64,000 nt of DNA from Lithospermum erythrorhizon (Eukaryota > Streptophyta > Magnoliopsida > Boraginales > Boraginaceae). This document shows, one piece after another, positions 1 through 12,236 of this stretch (its first letter is position 1; each line of letters begins with the position of its first letter). The notes beneath the pieces were generated by a model, which saw nothing but the letters and a program-made list of their open reading frames with translations, made no database searches and was not told the DNA's origin. The stretch lies in assembly GCA_019722365.1 (NCBI GenBank), contig JADFUC010001500.1, forward strand, positions 168,072 through 232,071, written 5' to 3'. The position numbers and the translations under genes were made by a program.

Positions 1-2160
1 TGTTGTGTAACGCTTAATTATGCCCATGCTTGCTGCGCAACGCTTTAATTATGTCCACGTTACAATGTGTCGAATTTTTCCAACGCTATAAATAACCACC
101 GAATTCGCTTATAACATGCTACTGTCTGATTAAGTGCTTATACAATGTTTATTCATATGCTTATTACAATAATAGCAAATTTACTTTTGTGTTTGTTAGA
201 TAATAAGTAATGATATTAACTTGTCTGTTTACAGAACAATGTTAATGAATTAAATAATTAATTACATAAGAAATAGAAATAACTAATTACATAAGAATGA
301 ATAAAATAAATTAATAACATAAGATAATTAAATATTTAATTACATAAGAGTTTTAATTAAATAATTAAGTATATAAAATATTAAATAATTAATTGCATAA
401 AATGAATTAATTACATATAAGTAATTAAATATTTAATTACATAAGAATGAATTAAATAATTATATATAAGAAATATTAGTCAATTAATTGCATAAGAATT
501 GAATTAATTATATAAGGCAATTAAATATTTAATTACATAAGAATGAATTAAATAATTAATTACGAAGAAGTATTGAATAATTAATTACATAAAATGATAA
601 TACTACTGGTCTGATCGACTTCGCTTATGTCCAAACAAACAACCTAATAGCATGCCAATTAGCAAACAAGCGAATTCAGCATTTAGTTCGTTATACGACA
701 ACCGAATTATTTTATGGTTATGCAAATGTCGACGATTACAGCATTAACAAGCTTTATTTATTAAAGTGTAAATAGAATGAATTGTGTATTAAATTGAGAG
801 AAAATGTAATGAATTGTGTATTTAATAGTATCAATTTATGAATTATATATTAGGAAATTATTGACATTGTGAATTTATGAAATATAATAGATATGGTCAA
901 ATTATGATAAAATTATGAAATATGCTGAAATTATGATTAAACAATGAAATATGAGATTATGATAAAATTATGATGAAATTATGAAATATGATAAAATTTT
1001 AAGTTATGATAAAATATGTTGATATTATAAAAATATGGTTAATTTTAGATTATGAGAAATCGTAAAATAATGACATATCGTACAATTATAAAATATGATT
1101 AAACAATAAAATATGAGATTAAGGATTAAAAATTATGATTAAACAATAAAATTATGAAATATTATGAAATTATTATGAAATTATGAAATTATTATGAAAT
1201 ATGAATGGCAAAATTATGAAATTATTATGAAAATATGAAATTATGAAATTCTAGATTATGAAATATGAAATTAAAATTATGAAATTATTATGAAATTTTA
1301 GGTTATAAACAATAAAATTATGAAATATTATGAAATTATGATTAAACAACGAAATATGAGGATTATGATAAAATTATGATGAAATTATGAAATATGATAA
1401 AATTTTAGGTTACGATAAAATATGTTAATATTATAAAATATGGTTAATTTTAGATTATGGAGATATAAAATATGGTAAAAAATGGTAATATTACCTAAAT
1501 ATAAAATATGGTCAAAATGGTAAATATGAAATATGGTAAATTTTAGAAGCACGAGATATTGGTAAATTTGGGATTACATCGACGAATTTTTTCCAAATGA
1601 TTGCTTTAAAACAAATAATTTAGCCACGTGTTTGTATACCAAACAAGTTTAATTCTCTTCTGATGCTTATATACCAACAAAGTCAATTATCTATTTACTT
1701 ATAACCACGAATCATTTCAATTGCTACTTATATTAATTACCTTCACAATTAAGAATTGTGTAATATTAATTATAATTTTCGAATGTTAATAATTTTTAAT
1801 TTTCATAATTTTGATTTTTTATAATTTCTAATGTCGATACTTATTTATTGTTAAATAATTTTGAATGTTAATAATTTTAATTTTGATAATTAGTCAATTG
1901 CCGATAATTTCAATGTTAATAATTTCCACTCGACACTTCAATAATTAATAATTAATGTTGTGTATTCCGAAATTTGTGCTAATATTTCAAATATGTTAAT
2001 TGGTGTTTAAATATGATACATTATTCAACTTATGATTCACTTCAAATATTTTTTAATTGGTGTTTAAATACACATTATTCAACTGCATGATTCACTTCAC
2101 CATTTTGGCTCAATACTTCACATTTAATAAACTACCAATTTACGCTTTACGCTTGTAGCG
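1..2160. repeat. AT-rich degenerate tandem-repeat region
   Basis: No gene is visible here. Bases 240-600 repeat a unit built from AATTAATTACATAAGAATG. Bases 880-1560 repeat AAATTATGAAATATGAT-type words, including a ~125-bp block starting at 931 that recurs nearly unchanged at 1336. Bases 1730-1930 repeat GTTAATAATTTTAATTTTGAT. All of it lies on the 3' side of the IST1-like gene fragment. It may be non-coding flank of an unrecognised element or simple-sequence expansion. Confidence 0.6.
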
Positions 2161-2435
2161 AAAGAAGAATTGTCAGTCGTTGCTCGTAATTAAACAAGCT
2201 AATAAATCAAATGTTTGTTTAATAATAAACGACCGGGATTAAGGTTGCTTTTTGAAGATGTCAATTCAGCTTGTTTTTGTACAAGAACAAAAAATTCGCT
2301 TGTTTTCCCACGCCAATGCGAAAATTCTGCTTTTATAAGAACCGTAAAATCTCGCCAGCGTAAATTGGCAATTTCATCCTCGCTTCATTTTATCAAGCTA
2401 CGCTACAGATAACAGTTCAGGAGTAACATATATAC
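2161..2435. other. Unassigned spacer downstream of the IST1-like fragment
   Basis: This stretch directly follows the splice donor that ends the third exon of the IST1-like gene. Minus-strand translation shows nothing resembling the next expected IST1 segment. A short plus-strand open frame (2215-2412) has no recognisable domain and is probably chance. Base composition is less AT-biased than the repeats to its left, so it could be the edge of an inserted element. Confidence 0.35.
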
Positions 2436-3206
2436 CTTGGGATTGACACCACAATTGTTTCTCAATTGAGCAGCACGAGCAACAAACTCCTTCCCAAAAC
2501 GCGACGTAAATATTGCTCGAATCTCATGAAGTTCTGGAAACTCACCACATCTTGAACAAGCATATATCAAGCTCGATATTGCCTCCTTCAATTCTTCAGG
2601 ACACTCCCTAAATTAAAAAATCATAATATTTTTAGTACTTGTCAATTATCTTTTTTATTAACTTTCATCCATAAATCAATTTGCAATAGGGTAATTCAAG
2701 ACTATTTAAAACATATTGCATGCTTTAGCATATTTTTCATTGTTGGACGGAAAACAATAATTTCAAGATGGTAAGAATGAACGAAGATCACTTACTTTGC
2801 ATGCTCCAAGAGACTGACTCTTTGAATCAACAAATAACAATAAATTTCTATCATGGTATAAACATCCAACATGTTTTGCTCCTTCACCACTTGCTCAACC
2901 TATATAAAGACAATCATTTTGAAAACAAAAATACTTAGTATCATTCCACATACATGAACCGAAAATATTACTTCACCACTAGAACAATTCGATATTTTCA
3001 CAAATTTATTTGAAGCATACCCTCAAAAGAGCTCCCTCATGTTGTCCAAGATTGAGGATTTGTACTACATCCGACCGCGCCACGGAACACCTTGCCTGGT
3101 GTTGGTTCCTCAGGATAGTTAGCCTAGAAATGGCAAGATTAACAGTGGCTTTGAACTTGTTGCACTTGAACCCTCTTCCTAGTAGTGCATCAAGTTTCTT
3201 TCCCAT
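2436..3206 (-). pseudogene. IST1-like protein (ESCRT-III regulator), 5' three exons only
   Basis: Three minus-strand exons encode the start of a plant IST1-like protein (Regulator of Vps4 activity in the MVB pathway family), which acts with ESCRT-III and Vps4 in endosomal sorting. Exon 1 is 3206-about 3020, starting MGKKLDALLGRG and ending before GTATGC. Exon 2 is 2899-2796 (VEQVVKEQNMLDV), with a clean AG acceptor and GTAAG donor. Exon 3 is 2607-2436, containing KEAISSLIYACSRCGEFPEL and ending at ..CGVNPK before GTATAT. Splice phases agree and the frame is intact. In family members the sequence continues after NPK with the rest of the IST1 domain and a long variable tail. Nothing like that follows in the 2.4 kb to the window edge. 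Either a long intron runs off the window or the gene is truncated. I favour truncation because the flank is repeat DNA, but this is not proven. Confidence 0.8.
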
Positions 3207-3221
3207 GCTTACCATGATCAC

Positions 3222-4689
3222 TTCACTTTTAAGTTCACTTGTTTATGAACAAAGATTCTTGAAAGAAAAATACCCCTTTTTTTCAGTGCTTTCTTGAGTA
3301 AAGATAGACACAAGAATACAAGTAAGCTTTGCTATTTGCCACCTTTTGGTGATGACAAAGATGAATACAAATAAATGAGGGTAGTGTTTATATTTAATTG
3401 GTATGTGGGTAGTTCATATGTGTCTAAAATTAATGTATGATGATGTGTGTGAAATCCCAAATTATTTGTCGTGTATAAAGGTTTGCGTGTGGGGATTTTT
3501 CGTAACAACCAAGTCTTTATTTTCGGTTAACAAGAAAGAATTGAAATTTATGGGAACAATGAAGATTTCAACGCGGTTTGTGGGGAAAGCGGTCCTGTAG
3601 ATTTGCTGTCTAATTTTTGTGTATGAAGATTATCAAACCCAATTCATGCAATATAGCAAAGGTGGAAAGATACATAACATCAGTATAAATTATAAAATTA
3701 TGGTAACCAATTATATTTGCTTGCCCGGTATAATAAATAGAATATGGGTTGATGTCGGCTTAAACACCATTACATTGTCTTCCTTTTTTTCTTCTCCTTA
3801 CAAATTCATGTGTGAAAGCGTTATTATTTAAAATCCATCTATCTCGACGATGAATATTAATTTCGGCAACATACATAAACACTAGAGAGCAGAAAATTAC
3901 CAAAATAAACCTACAATATACGTAGTAATATTTTAGAATGTGTAAAGTGAGGCCTATTTTGTATATGATTAAGGTAGCATTTCTTTCTCATGGTATTGCA
4001 ACTTAGTCATAGTTTATCAGAGACTCGTATAATTCATGCAATTGCCATCGTCTTACGGAACAGGCTCATTACTCATTAGGACCAATTAGTCTACTTGTGG
4101 ACCCATGACTAATAGTAGACAACAATTAGTCAATTAGTATTGCAAACAACGTTTCTTCCTTCTTGAAATTTCCTCGTAAACACCCAATATAGGAATATTC
4201 CAAAATGAAGTACATTCATTGTATGTGAATTTGGAGCATTCTATTCGTATATAGGCACAAATTATTACTTACGTGTAAAAATGTGTAAAAATTAACATGA
4301 TGCTATTTTCAGAAATTATTATGAAGTCTTATTTACGTTTTAATAAAGTAAATTCATTATCAAGGTAAACATGATATTGCCCAGTATAAACATAATGTGG
4401 TCAGGAAGAATTTGATAACTGTTTTTAGAAAAAATTAGAGTAGATAGAGTTAATGCAGGTGGGGTCTAACGTTTATGTGTTGAATTGTAAAACACGGTCA
4501 CTATCTCAATCACTAAATGAATGACATAGCCTCAGGACTAATAATGATCTTTCTGATTGTTCTATGATGTTAGAAAAATGTGTAGTTTTGGTCATTCAAG
4601 ATCCAGGTTAACAAGAGGGACAATTGTACAATCATTACAATTTTGGTTAAGTTGTAGTTTCATCCTATCAGAATAGTGATTTTGGAATA
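3222..4689. other. Intergenic, promoter side of the IST1-like gene
   Basis: This contains the presumed 5' flank of the minus-strand IST1-like fragment. Short open frames at 3403-3831 show no domain and no splice structure. No RNA gene or terminal inverted repeat was seen. Confidence 0.4.
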
Positions 4690-4905
4690 TCACATCGGGT
4701 AACTTGAAATATTATGTTCTCAGATTACCAATTATTTCACCAAATCTCTAATCGTTTTTTCCCACTAGAATGGAATTTCTTAAGGCTTCCTCGCTCATGA
4801 TACTATAACTCATCGTTAGGATAATGTGTTAAATTTTCAAGTTATTTACTTTCTCTATATTCTTTACGTAATTTTACAATTCCTATTCGCATCCGTTATA
4901 ACAAA
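4690..4905 (+). repeat. 5' LTR remnant of Ty1/copia element
   Basis: Two words here recur at the far side of the copia relic. ACATCGGGTAACTTGAAATA (4692) matches 9439, and the stretch ending GCATCCGTTATAAC (4837-4902) matches 10155-10230, including TATTTACTTTC. The same order in the same orientation on both sides of a copia coding relic supports a long terminal repeat pair. The boundaries are approximate because the copies have diverged by indels. Confidence 0.55.
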
Positions 4906-5689
4906 CTCCAGATGTTCTCGACCGTCATTCCGCAAATACAATGGTAAATAATGCAGATATAAGAAATCAAGCGCGAAATACATCATCAGTTTATGATCCT
5001 GCCTCCTCTTACGAAGAATCACCGCACCGGGTCCAAACATCGATACCTGGAGAGCCTAAAGTCATTGCTTGTCCGGGAGACGGTATTATTACTAAGTTTC
5101 GAGCAGAGACCGGCCACTGGATTTCTGGCTGTCGAAAGTCTGTGATATGACCGTAAACTTAACCAAAGTCAGTTACGAAACAACGCCTGCTCTATCATAG
5201 ATAAGGAAGTGCACGCCCCAAGAGACCACTTAGATAAACTAAAAAACGATATGTACATTTATGTTTATATTACGATTTATGATGCCGCCTTTTAATTTCG
5301 TTAGTTTTTAATGGGCATTATATGAAAACTTGCAAGTGAATCTAATACTAATTGCAGCATTTTATAACTCTGTAAGGTTAGAATGCTTCTTCATAACAGT
5401 AAGTAATCAGACATACCAGAATGTTCTAGTTTGATACCGAGGTCATTGGGTTATCGTCAATAGTAATTAGGATTTCGCCAGCCTAATAAACAAAGGCGGC
5501 TTCACTTCGCATGAGCGATAATTGTCCGCGTAAGTTTTGACGTACTCAAAGGTGTTGCCGGGTACGCTTATTTTTTACGCGTGTTACACTTCCGACTTCC
5601 GCCGTTGCTGCATCCTCTCGCTGGCTGAAAACGATAATACGACTAAGCCATGTACATGCAGGCTCGTCATACGAAATGGTATGATGCGT

Positions 5690-6440
5690 ATTCGCTGTGA
5701 CAATCTTCTTTGGTAGCAGGCTGAAAGACTTGGGTTTGCGGATAACGGTGGTTCGAAAAATTACATTGCAGCAAATTTTCGAAAGCTACTCATAGAAAAA
5801 ACGGTACAGTGGATTACATCCACTTTGATTGTTGGGGTCCTTCAAGAGTTGAATCTTTGGGAGGTCACGGGAATTTTCTATCGCCGATTGATGATTATTC
5901 GAGGATGACTTGGGTATTTATTATGAAGTGTAAAAGTGATGCTTTCAATCACTTCAAGGATCGGGAAGATTTTGGGGTGGAAAATCAAACAGTGGGAAGA
6001 AGCGTCAAGAGGTCAAGATCGATAATGGTCTAATTCTGCTCGTCTTCAATTTGACGAAGCTTTGTGCGCGGAAGGTATTGCTTAGCATCATACGGTTAGG
6101 CATACCCCAGCCAGTAATGGTGCAAAGGTAACGCATTTAATCGACACTTCGAGAGTATTTGTTGTATGCTCTCAAAGGTCAAGGTTGACCAGAATGTTTC
6201 AAAGCGAATAACACAAATTTACTATCTCATAAACCGTGGTCCTCACACAAGTATTAATCAAAACTCCTATTGAATTGCGGGTTCAATAAGTCCGGCCGAC
6301 ATAATAGATCGGTAGTCTTTATTCTCCGCTATTATCATGCGAATAAGGCTAAGTTAGAACCAAGTATGTTATGGCATATTTGTAGGTTACTTGATGCGCT
6401 GAAGGGTATAGTATTTTGGTCATCTTTTCGGCATTTTGTT
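5690..6440 (+). pseudogene. Ty1/copia pol relic: integrase part
   Basis: Translation from 5806 reads VDYIHFDCWGPSRVESLGG and then a DDYSRMTWVF-like stretch. This is the integrase core start of copia elements (usual form DYIHSDVWGPSRV..DDYSRKVWVY). A frameshift follows at about 6030. The next pieces in other frames are a DNG.LxFCSSQFDEAL-like block (6024-6070) and an HHTVRHTPASNG-like block near 6090. A KLEPSM..DALKGIVFW-like block at 6340-6420 corresponds to the KLEP..GVKGYRLW region after the integrase. Upstream, 5700-5805 retains a weak GAG-pre-integrase trace. The coding is broken by several frameshifts, so the element cannot make a polyprotein. Confidence 0.8.
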
Positions 6441-6829
6441 ATTCTCGAATGTAAATGTAACATTTGGATGAGAATTCTATGTTTAGATCATTATAACCCC
6501 ACAACTACCGAATTAGAAGGTAAGGCCAAGTCAAAGCGAGCGCAGAGAGATTCTCGTGTTAACGGCGACGTGTGCGGTAGCTCTTCTCACCACAACAAAG
6601 TGAGTAGAAACATCGGTTCCATCCCCTGCATTAACATCACACGTGGCTCTGACGCCTAAAAAGAGCTTTTACTACTTGAGTACCTCCTCTCGAGGTATAG
6701 CAGCGAGGATATGTTGGCCTTGCTTTACGTGCTGTGTAGAGGAAGTTGATCCCATGGTTTTCTGAGGAAGCAGTTCGTAACTGTGTCAGAATCAATAAGA
6801 ATCGATTCCATTATGATGCGACAATCACA

Positions 6830-7740
6830 GACAATTCATTTACCGCTGGGTTAAATGATTATCGTAACTTAGTGTTCAACTTAGTAATTGTATATTACTA
6901 GCTGATTTCATGATAATTTAAGGGTTATGAAATTTTATCAAGTGATCTTTTACTATTAATCGCTATAATAATAGTAATTGGTCAATTATTATTATTATAC
7001 AACTTACTATTATTCGAAGCTTCGTGGCGGTCACATACATACAAATGACGTTGAGTTATATTTCATGTATGAAATTAAAGAGAATCGTATAATCAGAAAT
7101 GTATTTCTCATCATGTGGTTCTACATTTTATGTAGAATATCGATTGAACAAAGGGAATCAATTAAATAGTTATTTAATTGGTTCGAGTAATTTTAGTATT
7201 TATCAATAACTTAAAAGATTTATATCGACTATTACTATTTAATTGCTTAATTAAATAGTTCAACTCATTAGCAACTCACACAAGGTCTTAACTAACTAAT
7301 GTAGCTAACGAGTCAAGCTAATACTTAACTAAGTCACATCTATTGCTTTTTTAACCTAGCCCTATATAAGAAAAACTTTAGGTTTTTCTCATGAAATAAG
7401 TTTTTAGAAAAAAATCTTTTTTCATCAAAAACCCTAAGTAGCCGCTCTCCCTTTTCGCTAAAAAATTCCTCCCCAAGAATTTCAGTTTTTGGTTTTGTTC
7501 ACTGTTTACTAGCATAACCGGTTCTCGATTCAACCTCTCCGAAAGTGACCAACTAGAGATATCATATAATTGATATTACAACGCGAGCCGAGTGGAAGTC
7601 AAATTCACGCCAGAATTCTCAAGCTGTGAATTTCTGGGTGTGGAATTTACTCCGCCGTGACCGAAGTACTCGCTCTCTATATATCAGAATTATATGTATT
7701 AGTTGAATAATGTAGTAAGCACTTTAAGATCCCTAGAATT
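6830..7740 (+). repeat. Probable nested solo LTR inside the copia relic
   Basis: This non-coding block separates the integrase relic from the reverse-transcriptase relic, making the gap about 0.9 kb longer than is usual in copia elements. It carries a TATA-like CCCTATATAAG at 7360-7370 followed by an AACCCTAAGTAGCCGCTCTCC-type leader at 7430-7450, which is the layout of a plant LTR promoter and R/U5 region. I could not fix its ends or a target duplication, so the solo-LTR reading is an inference. Confidence 0.4.
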
Positions 7741-7989
7741 GTGGATTTCTATTTATACTCATATATTCATAGTATTTTTCATCAACTGCATCGAGTCACC
7801 ACGGCCACGCCGTAGGGAGAGGAAACGGAATCACTGTGGCGAATCGATTGGGAGTTGGCTAAAGACCAGCAAGAAAGATTTTCGCTGTGCGGATATTCAC
7901 GCAGTAAAGAAGGGTTGTTCACCGATGAGGAGACACAATATAAAGCTGTGAGGCTGCAAGATTCAAATAACGGGAGGAGAGTCGACACA

Positions 7990-8520
7990 AACGATATTCT
8001 CACTGAGTCACCACACTTCTATCGTATGCTTTCGTCAGAATACAAGACATCAGACTGAGCTCGAAAGCAGCCTAGATGTCAAGATATTATCTTTCTTTAT
8101 ATGGAGAGTTGGATGAAGAAATTTATATGACGTAGCTAGATGGTTTTCTGTGAACCCGAAGAAAGATTATGTTTGCGTGTCAGTAAATCTTTGTATGGCT
8201 CAAGCAGCTTCCTCTGAGGCAAATGTACAAGAGATTCGATAGCTGCTAATGCCAGATTGGGTATTCGAGAGTCCATACGCTTGTATGTAGACGATAAGTG
8301 TTGATAGTCAGCTGAGAGAAGTCTGGAGATTCAAAAAGCGTGAAGGGTTTACTTAGTGCCGAAGTTTGAAATGGTTGATTTGGGGTTCTCGTAAGTATGA
8401 TTTCTTTGGAAATCGGAAATGTTTAGGATAAGCGAGAAAAAAGCTTTTCTTATCACAAGTAAAGGCTATGTCGGTAAGATTCGCCCCAAATTTGGTATGG
8501 CCGCCGCTAAAACCAATTAA
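7990..8520 (+). pseudogene. Ty1/copia pol relic: reverse transcriptase
   Basis: Bases 8075-8250 translate, with frameshifts, to a LYGELDEEIYM block, then EERLCLRVSKSLYGL and a QMYKRFD block. These match the copia reverse-transcriptase core (usual LDVKTAFLHGELDEEIYM..SLYGLKQAPRQWYKRFD). At 8280-8310 a LYVDD-like stretch is followed by LIVSQLREV, the catalytic YVDD region, now with an indel. Bases 8430-8520 contain EKKLFLSQVK.. then KPIKTPN, matching the segment before RNase H. Multiple indels show it is inactive. Confidence 0.8.
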
Positions 8521-8779
8521 AACTCCTAATTTACAAATGCGTTACCGTCTGCTGTGATTGGGCATACCCAAATCATCTCATTTGGCATACACGAACGCAT
8601 CTTGCCAGCGCAGCTGAAGTTTGATGGACGCGGTCTCGCACTAGACTCCGATCTTGCACATGCCGGGTAAGGCAGAACATGGCTGACCTGGGGAAAGAAT
8701 ATTGGCATGTCAGGAAGAGATTTTTTCGTTATCTCGCATAAAATTTGAGCATTGGCCTTTGTTAAGGTACACCTAATTT

Positions 8780-9120
8780 CTCCGGCTACCGATTCCATCA
8801 TATACCTGATATGACGATGTATCTATGACCGTTATGTTTTTACTCTGGTGGTCTCCGCGGCGAATGAGGCCATTGCAATCCACGGTGACTTTGTCTACTA
8901 CCGCGCAGTATATGGCAATCTTACAAAAGTCATTACGAGGTATCCGCTCGGTAGAACTACTTAGCTGATTCGTGGCTATATCGCTGATCATTGCATATAT
9001 TATGACAGTTTGAGTGCAATATGCTTAACCAAGGATCAGGTTCATCATGATAGACGGCTACATCGATGTGCGATATCATTTTCCTCGAGAGGCGAAGCAG
9101 GGATTAAGGCAAACAGTTGG
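8780..9120 (+). pseudogene. Ty1/copia pol relic: RNase H
   Basis: Bases 8830-8960 give broken YVFTL..V and STV.LSTT.A-like pieces. Bases 9013-9090 read SAICLTKDQVHHDR followed by a HIDVRYHF-like stretch across a frameshift. These are the conserved tail of copia RNase H (DSQSAI.LAKN.V.H.RTKHIDVRYHF). Order and orientation agree with the integrase and reverse-transcriptase relics upstream, so all belong to one element. Confidence 0.75.
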
Positions 9121-9436
9121 CATCAGCAGATAACCTGGGGACGATATGTTGTAAGCCGTTCTCAAGCAGAGCAAGTTTCAAAGATTGCTTGGACTTGCTC
9201 AATATCTGTGAGTCATAGTTGCTCGCACGGGCAACGCCTCGAGGCAAGCGATTCAAAATCCGCACATCTATTCACTATCTCGAGTACATCCGTACTCTAG
9301 CATCCGCAATCGTTTAGTACATCCGTGCATTATTCTCGAGCATTCTGCTTGGGGGAAGTTTTTGTTTATTTGATACATTCATGAGGATTCAAGTCGTTAC
9401 TTTTATTATCGTCGTATTTAAATGACTTCGAATACT

Positions 9437-10232
9437 ACATCGGGCAACTTGAAATATTATGTCTCAGATACCCTATATATACGACATATGTATATAAGTG
9501 CTTATTTCATGCATTCAAATAGCTTTGCGCTAGAAGACTCCCCAAGAAAAGATTACTTCAACTATTTCAAATAAATCTCAGAATCAGTTTCTCCTCATTA
9601 TGTTGAATTTCGTGGCTCAGCCTACCATGGATTAGTCCTAACTAGTAATGTAAAATGAATCTAACTATACCGACTCTTACCGGCTCTGCATACATTCAGC
9701 AAATTCCTAGGTTCGAACACGCTTAAAGTGTCGAATCTTAAAATTAACGTTGAGCATAATGCTTGAACACCGCGAATCAAAACCAAACTTTGCGAATCGA
9801 ATCGAACCGCTTTGAGTAAACGCTTAAACACTTTTACGAGCGACTAAATCGAATGACGAGATCGGATTTAAATATAAGAAACGAGATAAATGATGATAAT
9901 CAAATTTGTATTTGTAATGGTGCTTTTCAACATAAAAGCATATCATATTTGTTGATAATGATCAAATGAGCGATCAAACTATTTCAAGACGGCTCTGGCC
10001 CGTCCGTCAATTTTGATTTAATGTTTCATTATGTTTGTTTTATCTAATGGTTAATGAAATGCAACTTATTTTGAAATTTAATAATCTAATCGAATCAACT
10101 TTTCAGCTTCACTCATGCCTAAATTCTAACACATCAAGAGTGATATCAATGCTAAATTTCTGCCAAGTATTTACTTTCTTCTATATTCCTTTTTACATAA
10201 TTTCAGATTCTAGATTTGCATCCGTTATAACT
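9437..10232 (+). repeat. 3' LTR remnant of Ty1/copia element
   Basis: This shares ACATCGGGCAACTTGAAATA at its start and the TTTACTTTC..GCATCCGTTATAAC tail with bases 4690-4905. It is longer than the 5' copy, so it has probably gained insertions, or the 5' copy has lost material. It lies just downstream of the RNase H relic, as expected for a 3' LTR. Confidence 0.5.
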
Positions 10233-10900
10233 CATCCCTTGAACATGGTCTATTAGTAACGTCTAATTAAGGGGCTAGGGAAACTACAATCTGTGTCGCC
10301 TCTCTAAAGACGATCAGGTAGTAAAAATTTGCAACTTTCCAAAGTTAAATCTACTGCACTTATTAACGATTCCTATCTTCCAAGTCTATAACAATTATTT
10401 TAGGTGTTTTGATAAGGAGTTAATCAAGAATTGGCCCCATTAAGATAATGAAGTTGCATTTTTCGTCCCATTGTTGACGACACAGAACAATTCGGGCCCT
10501 AGATATTATATAATGTATGACGATTTTATTCCTAAATTAACTGTAATGCTAAAATTTAAATTCGCTTTTGCTCTATTTTTGGGTACCAAAATACAATTTT
10601 AAAGAAGCCAGATCAGACAAGCCAGAAGCCAGAATTACTGATAATAGATAAACGTTTATTTTACCTCAACACTTAATATTAATTACTCTATCAATATTTG
10701 AAAGATTTTGGGATTAAGATTTTAAGCAGTATATATTAAAATTAAATATTTGCTTAATTAATATAATAATATTTTTAAAATATTTTTGGCCAGTACACCC
10801 CTTTGAATAACATTACTATATTTTTATTATAAGTTTCTTATCCTCTATATTTATTATGAAATATTCAATAATTTTTTTTACAGTACATTAAATATAAGTC
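10233..10900. other. Intergenic, AT-rich
   Basis: I see no gene, RNA gene or terminal repeat here. The stretch contains an imperfect AAGCCAGA repetition near 10607-10630. Confidence 0.4.
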
Positions 10901-10917
10901 AATCATATATATATGAT

Positions 10918-10951
<34 letters not shown>

Positions 10952-10952
10952 A
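10900..10952. repeat. (AT)n microsatellite with flanking palindrome
   Basis: About 30 bases of alternating TA at 10920-10949 are preceded by the palindrome TCAATCATATATATGATTGA, allowing a short cruciform. Confidence 0.85.
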
Positions 10953-11099
10953 TTATATAAACAAATAAAAAGTACATATTATATAATATTAATTTATTTA
11001 ATGTAACCTATATAAATTAGTGATTATATAATACATAAAATAAATATATAATGATTCATATTATATTTAGTTGAATTCTTTCGAATTTGAAGATATATA

Positions 11100-11925
11100 T
11101 ACGCTAACAAAATCACATCATTCTATAATAAATATTATTTGTAAACATTTTTTTATTAAATACTTTTATAATAAATATTGAGGATAACAAACTCATAATA
11201 AATATATTAATGTTATTCAGTTAATATGTTAAAATATTTCAAAATAATATTATATTAAATATTTTAAAATATTAAATGTAATATATATACCTTAAAATAT
11301 TAATCTGTGAGATATTTTTCAAATATTACAAAAAGAATATTAAGGCGTTACTAGTGGACCAACGAGAACTAATGTGATACACTAACAAAATCACATCATT
11401 CTATAATAAATATTTAAAGTAAACACTTTTTATTGAATATTTCTATAATAAATATAAGGATAACATACTCATAACAAAATATATTAATGTTATTCAAAGT
11501 TAATATATTAAAATATTTCAAAATAATATTATATTAATTATTCAAATATTAAATTTTAATATATAATTTTAAAATCTTAATCTAGAGATATTTTTCAAAT
11601 GTTACAAAGTAATTAATATTAAGGCAATTTAGGACAAAATCTAACGATACTGCACACTCAACAAAATCACATCATTCTATAATAAATATTTAATGTAAAT
11701 ATTCTTTTCATTGGATATTTCATAATAAATATTAAAATAACAAACTCATAATAAAAATATATTAATGTTATTCAAAATTAATATATTAAAATATTTTAAA
11801 ATAATATTATATTAATTATCTTAAAATATTTAATTTTAATATATACCTTAAAATCTTAAGCTAGAGATATTTTTCAAATGTTACAAATTGAAGTAATTAA
11901 TATTAAAGTGTTAGAGACCAAATGA
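11100..11925. repeat. Tandem array: three copies of a ~277-bp unit
   Basis: The word AACAAAATCACATCATTCTA starts at 11106, 11384 and 11660, giving spacings of 278 and 276. Each copy continues through the same landmarks: AATAAATATT, GATAACA.ACTCATAA, ATATATTAATGTTATTCA, AAAATATTTCAAAATAATAT and GAGATATTTTTCAAATGTTA. Copies differ by scattered substitutions and small indels. No reading frame runs through the unit. It could be a young satellite seed or tandem non-autonomous element copies. Confidence 0.85.
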
Positions 11926-12236
11926 GAATCATTTGTACACTAACAGAGACCATTTATGCAACTTTACAACTTGCAACACACAAAAATTTTAAAAATTATA
12001 TTTTGGCTAAAAAAATGCGCAAAACTGTTAAATTATAACGTACGCTTAATCGGTGACTAAACGCGCACTCGTATAATTTCGCACTATTATCGCAACGCCG
12101 CTTACTTACCGCGACGAAAGCCAAGAATCCCGCCTCACATTTATCGCACCATTATTACAATTAACTCTTTTGATAAGTAACTAGAAATTGAATACATATA
12201 TCTCCTAAGCCTCCTATACTATTTGATTAAAAATGG

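Noticed and set aside
3010..3297. 95-codon plus-strand frame
   Set aside because: Antisense shadow of IST1-like exon 1, whose minus-strand reading has family motifs and splice sites.
6270..6659. 129-codon frame as an independent gene
   Set aside because: Its middle matches the copia segment after the integrase (KLEP..GVKGY-like), so it belongs to the copia relic.
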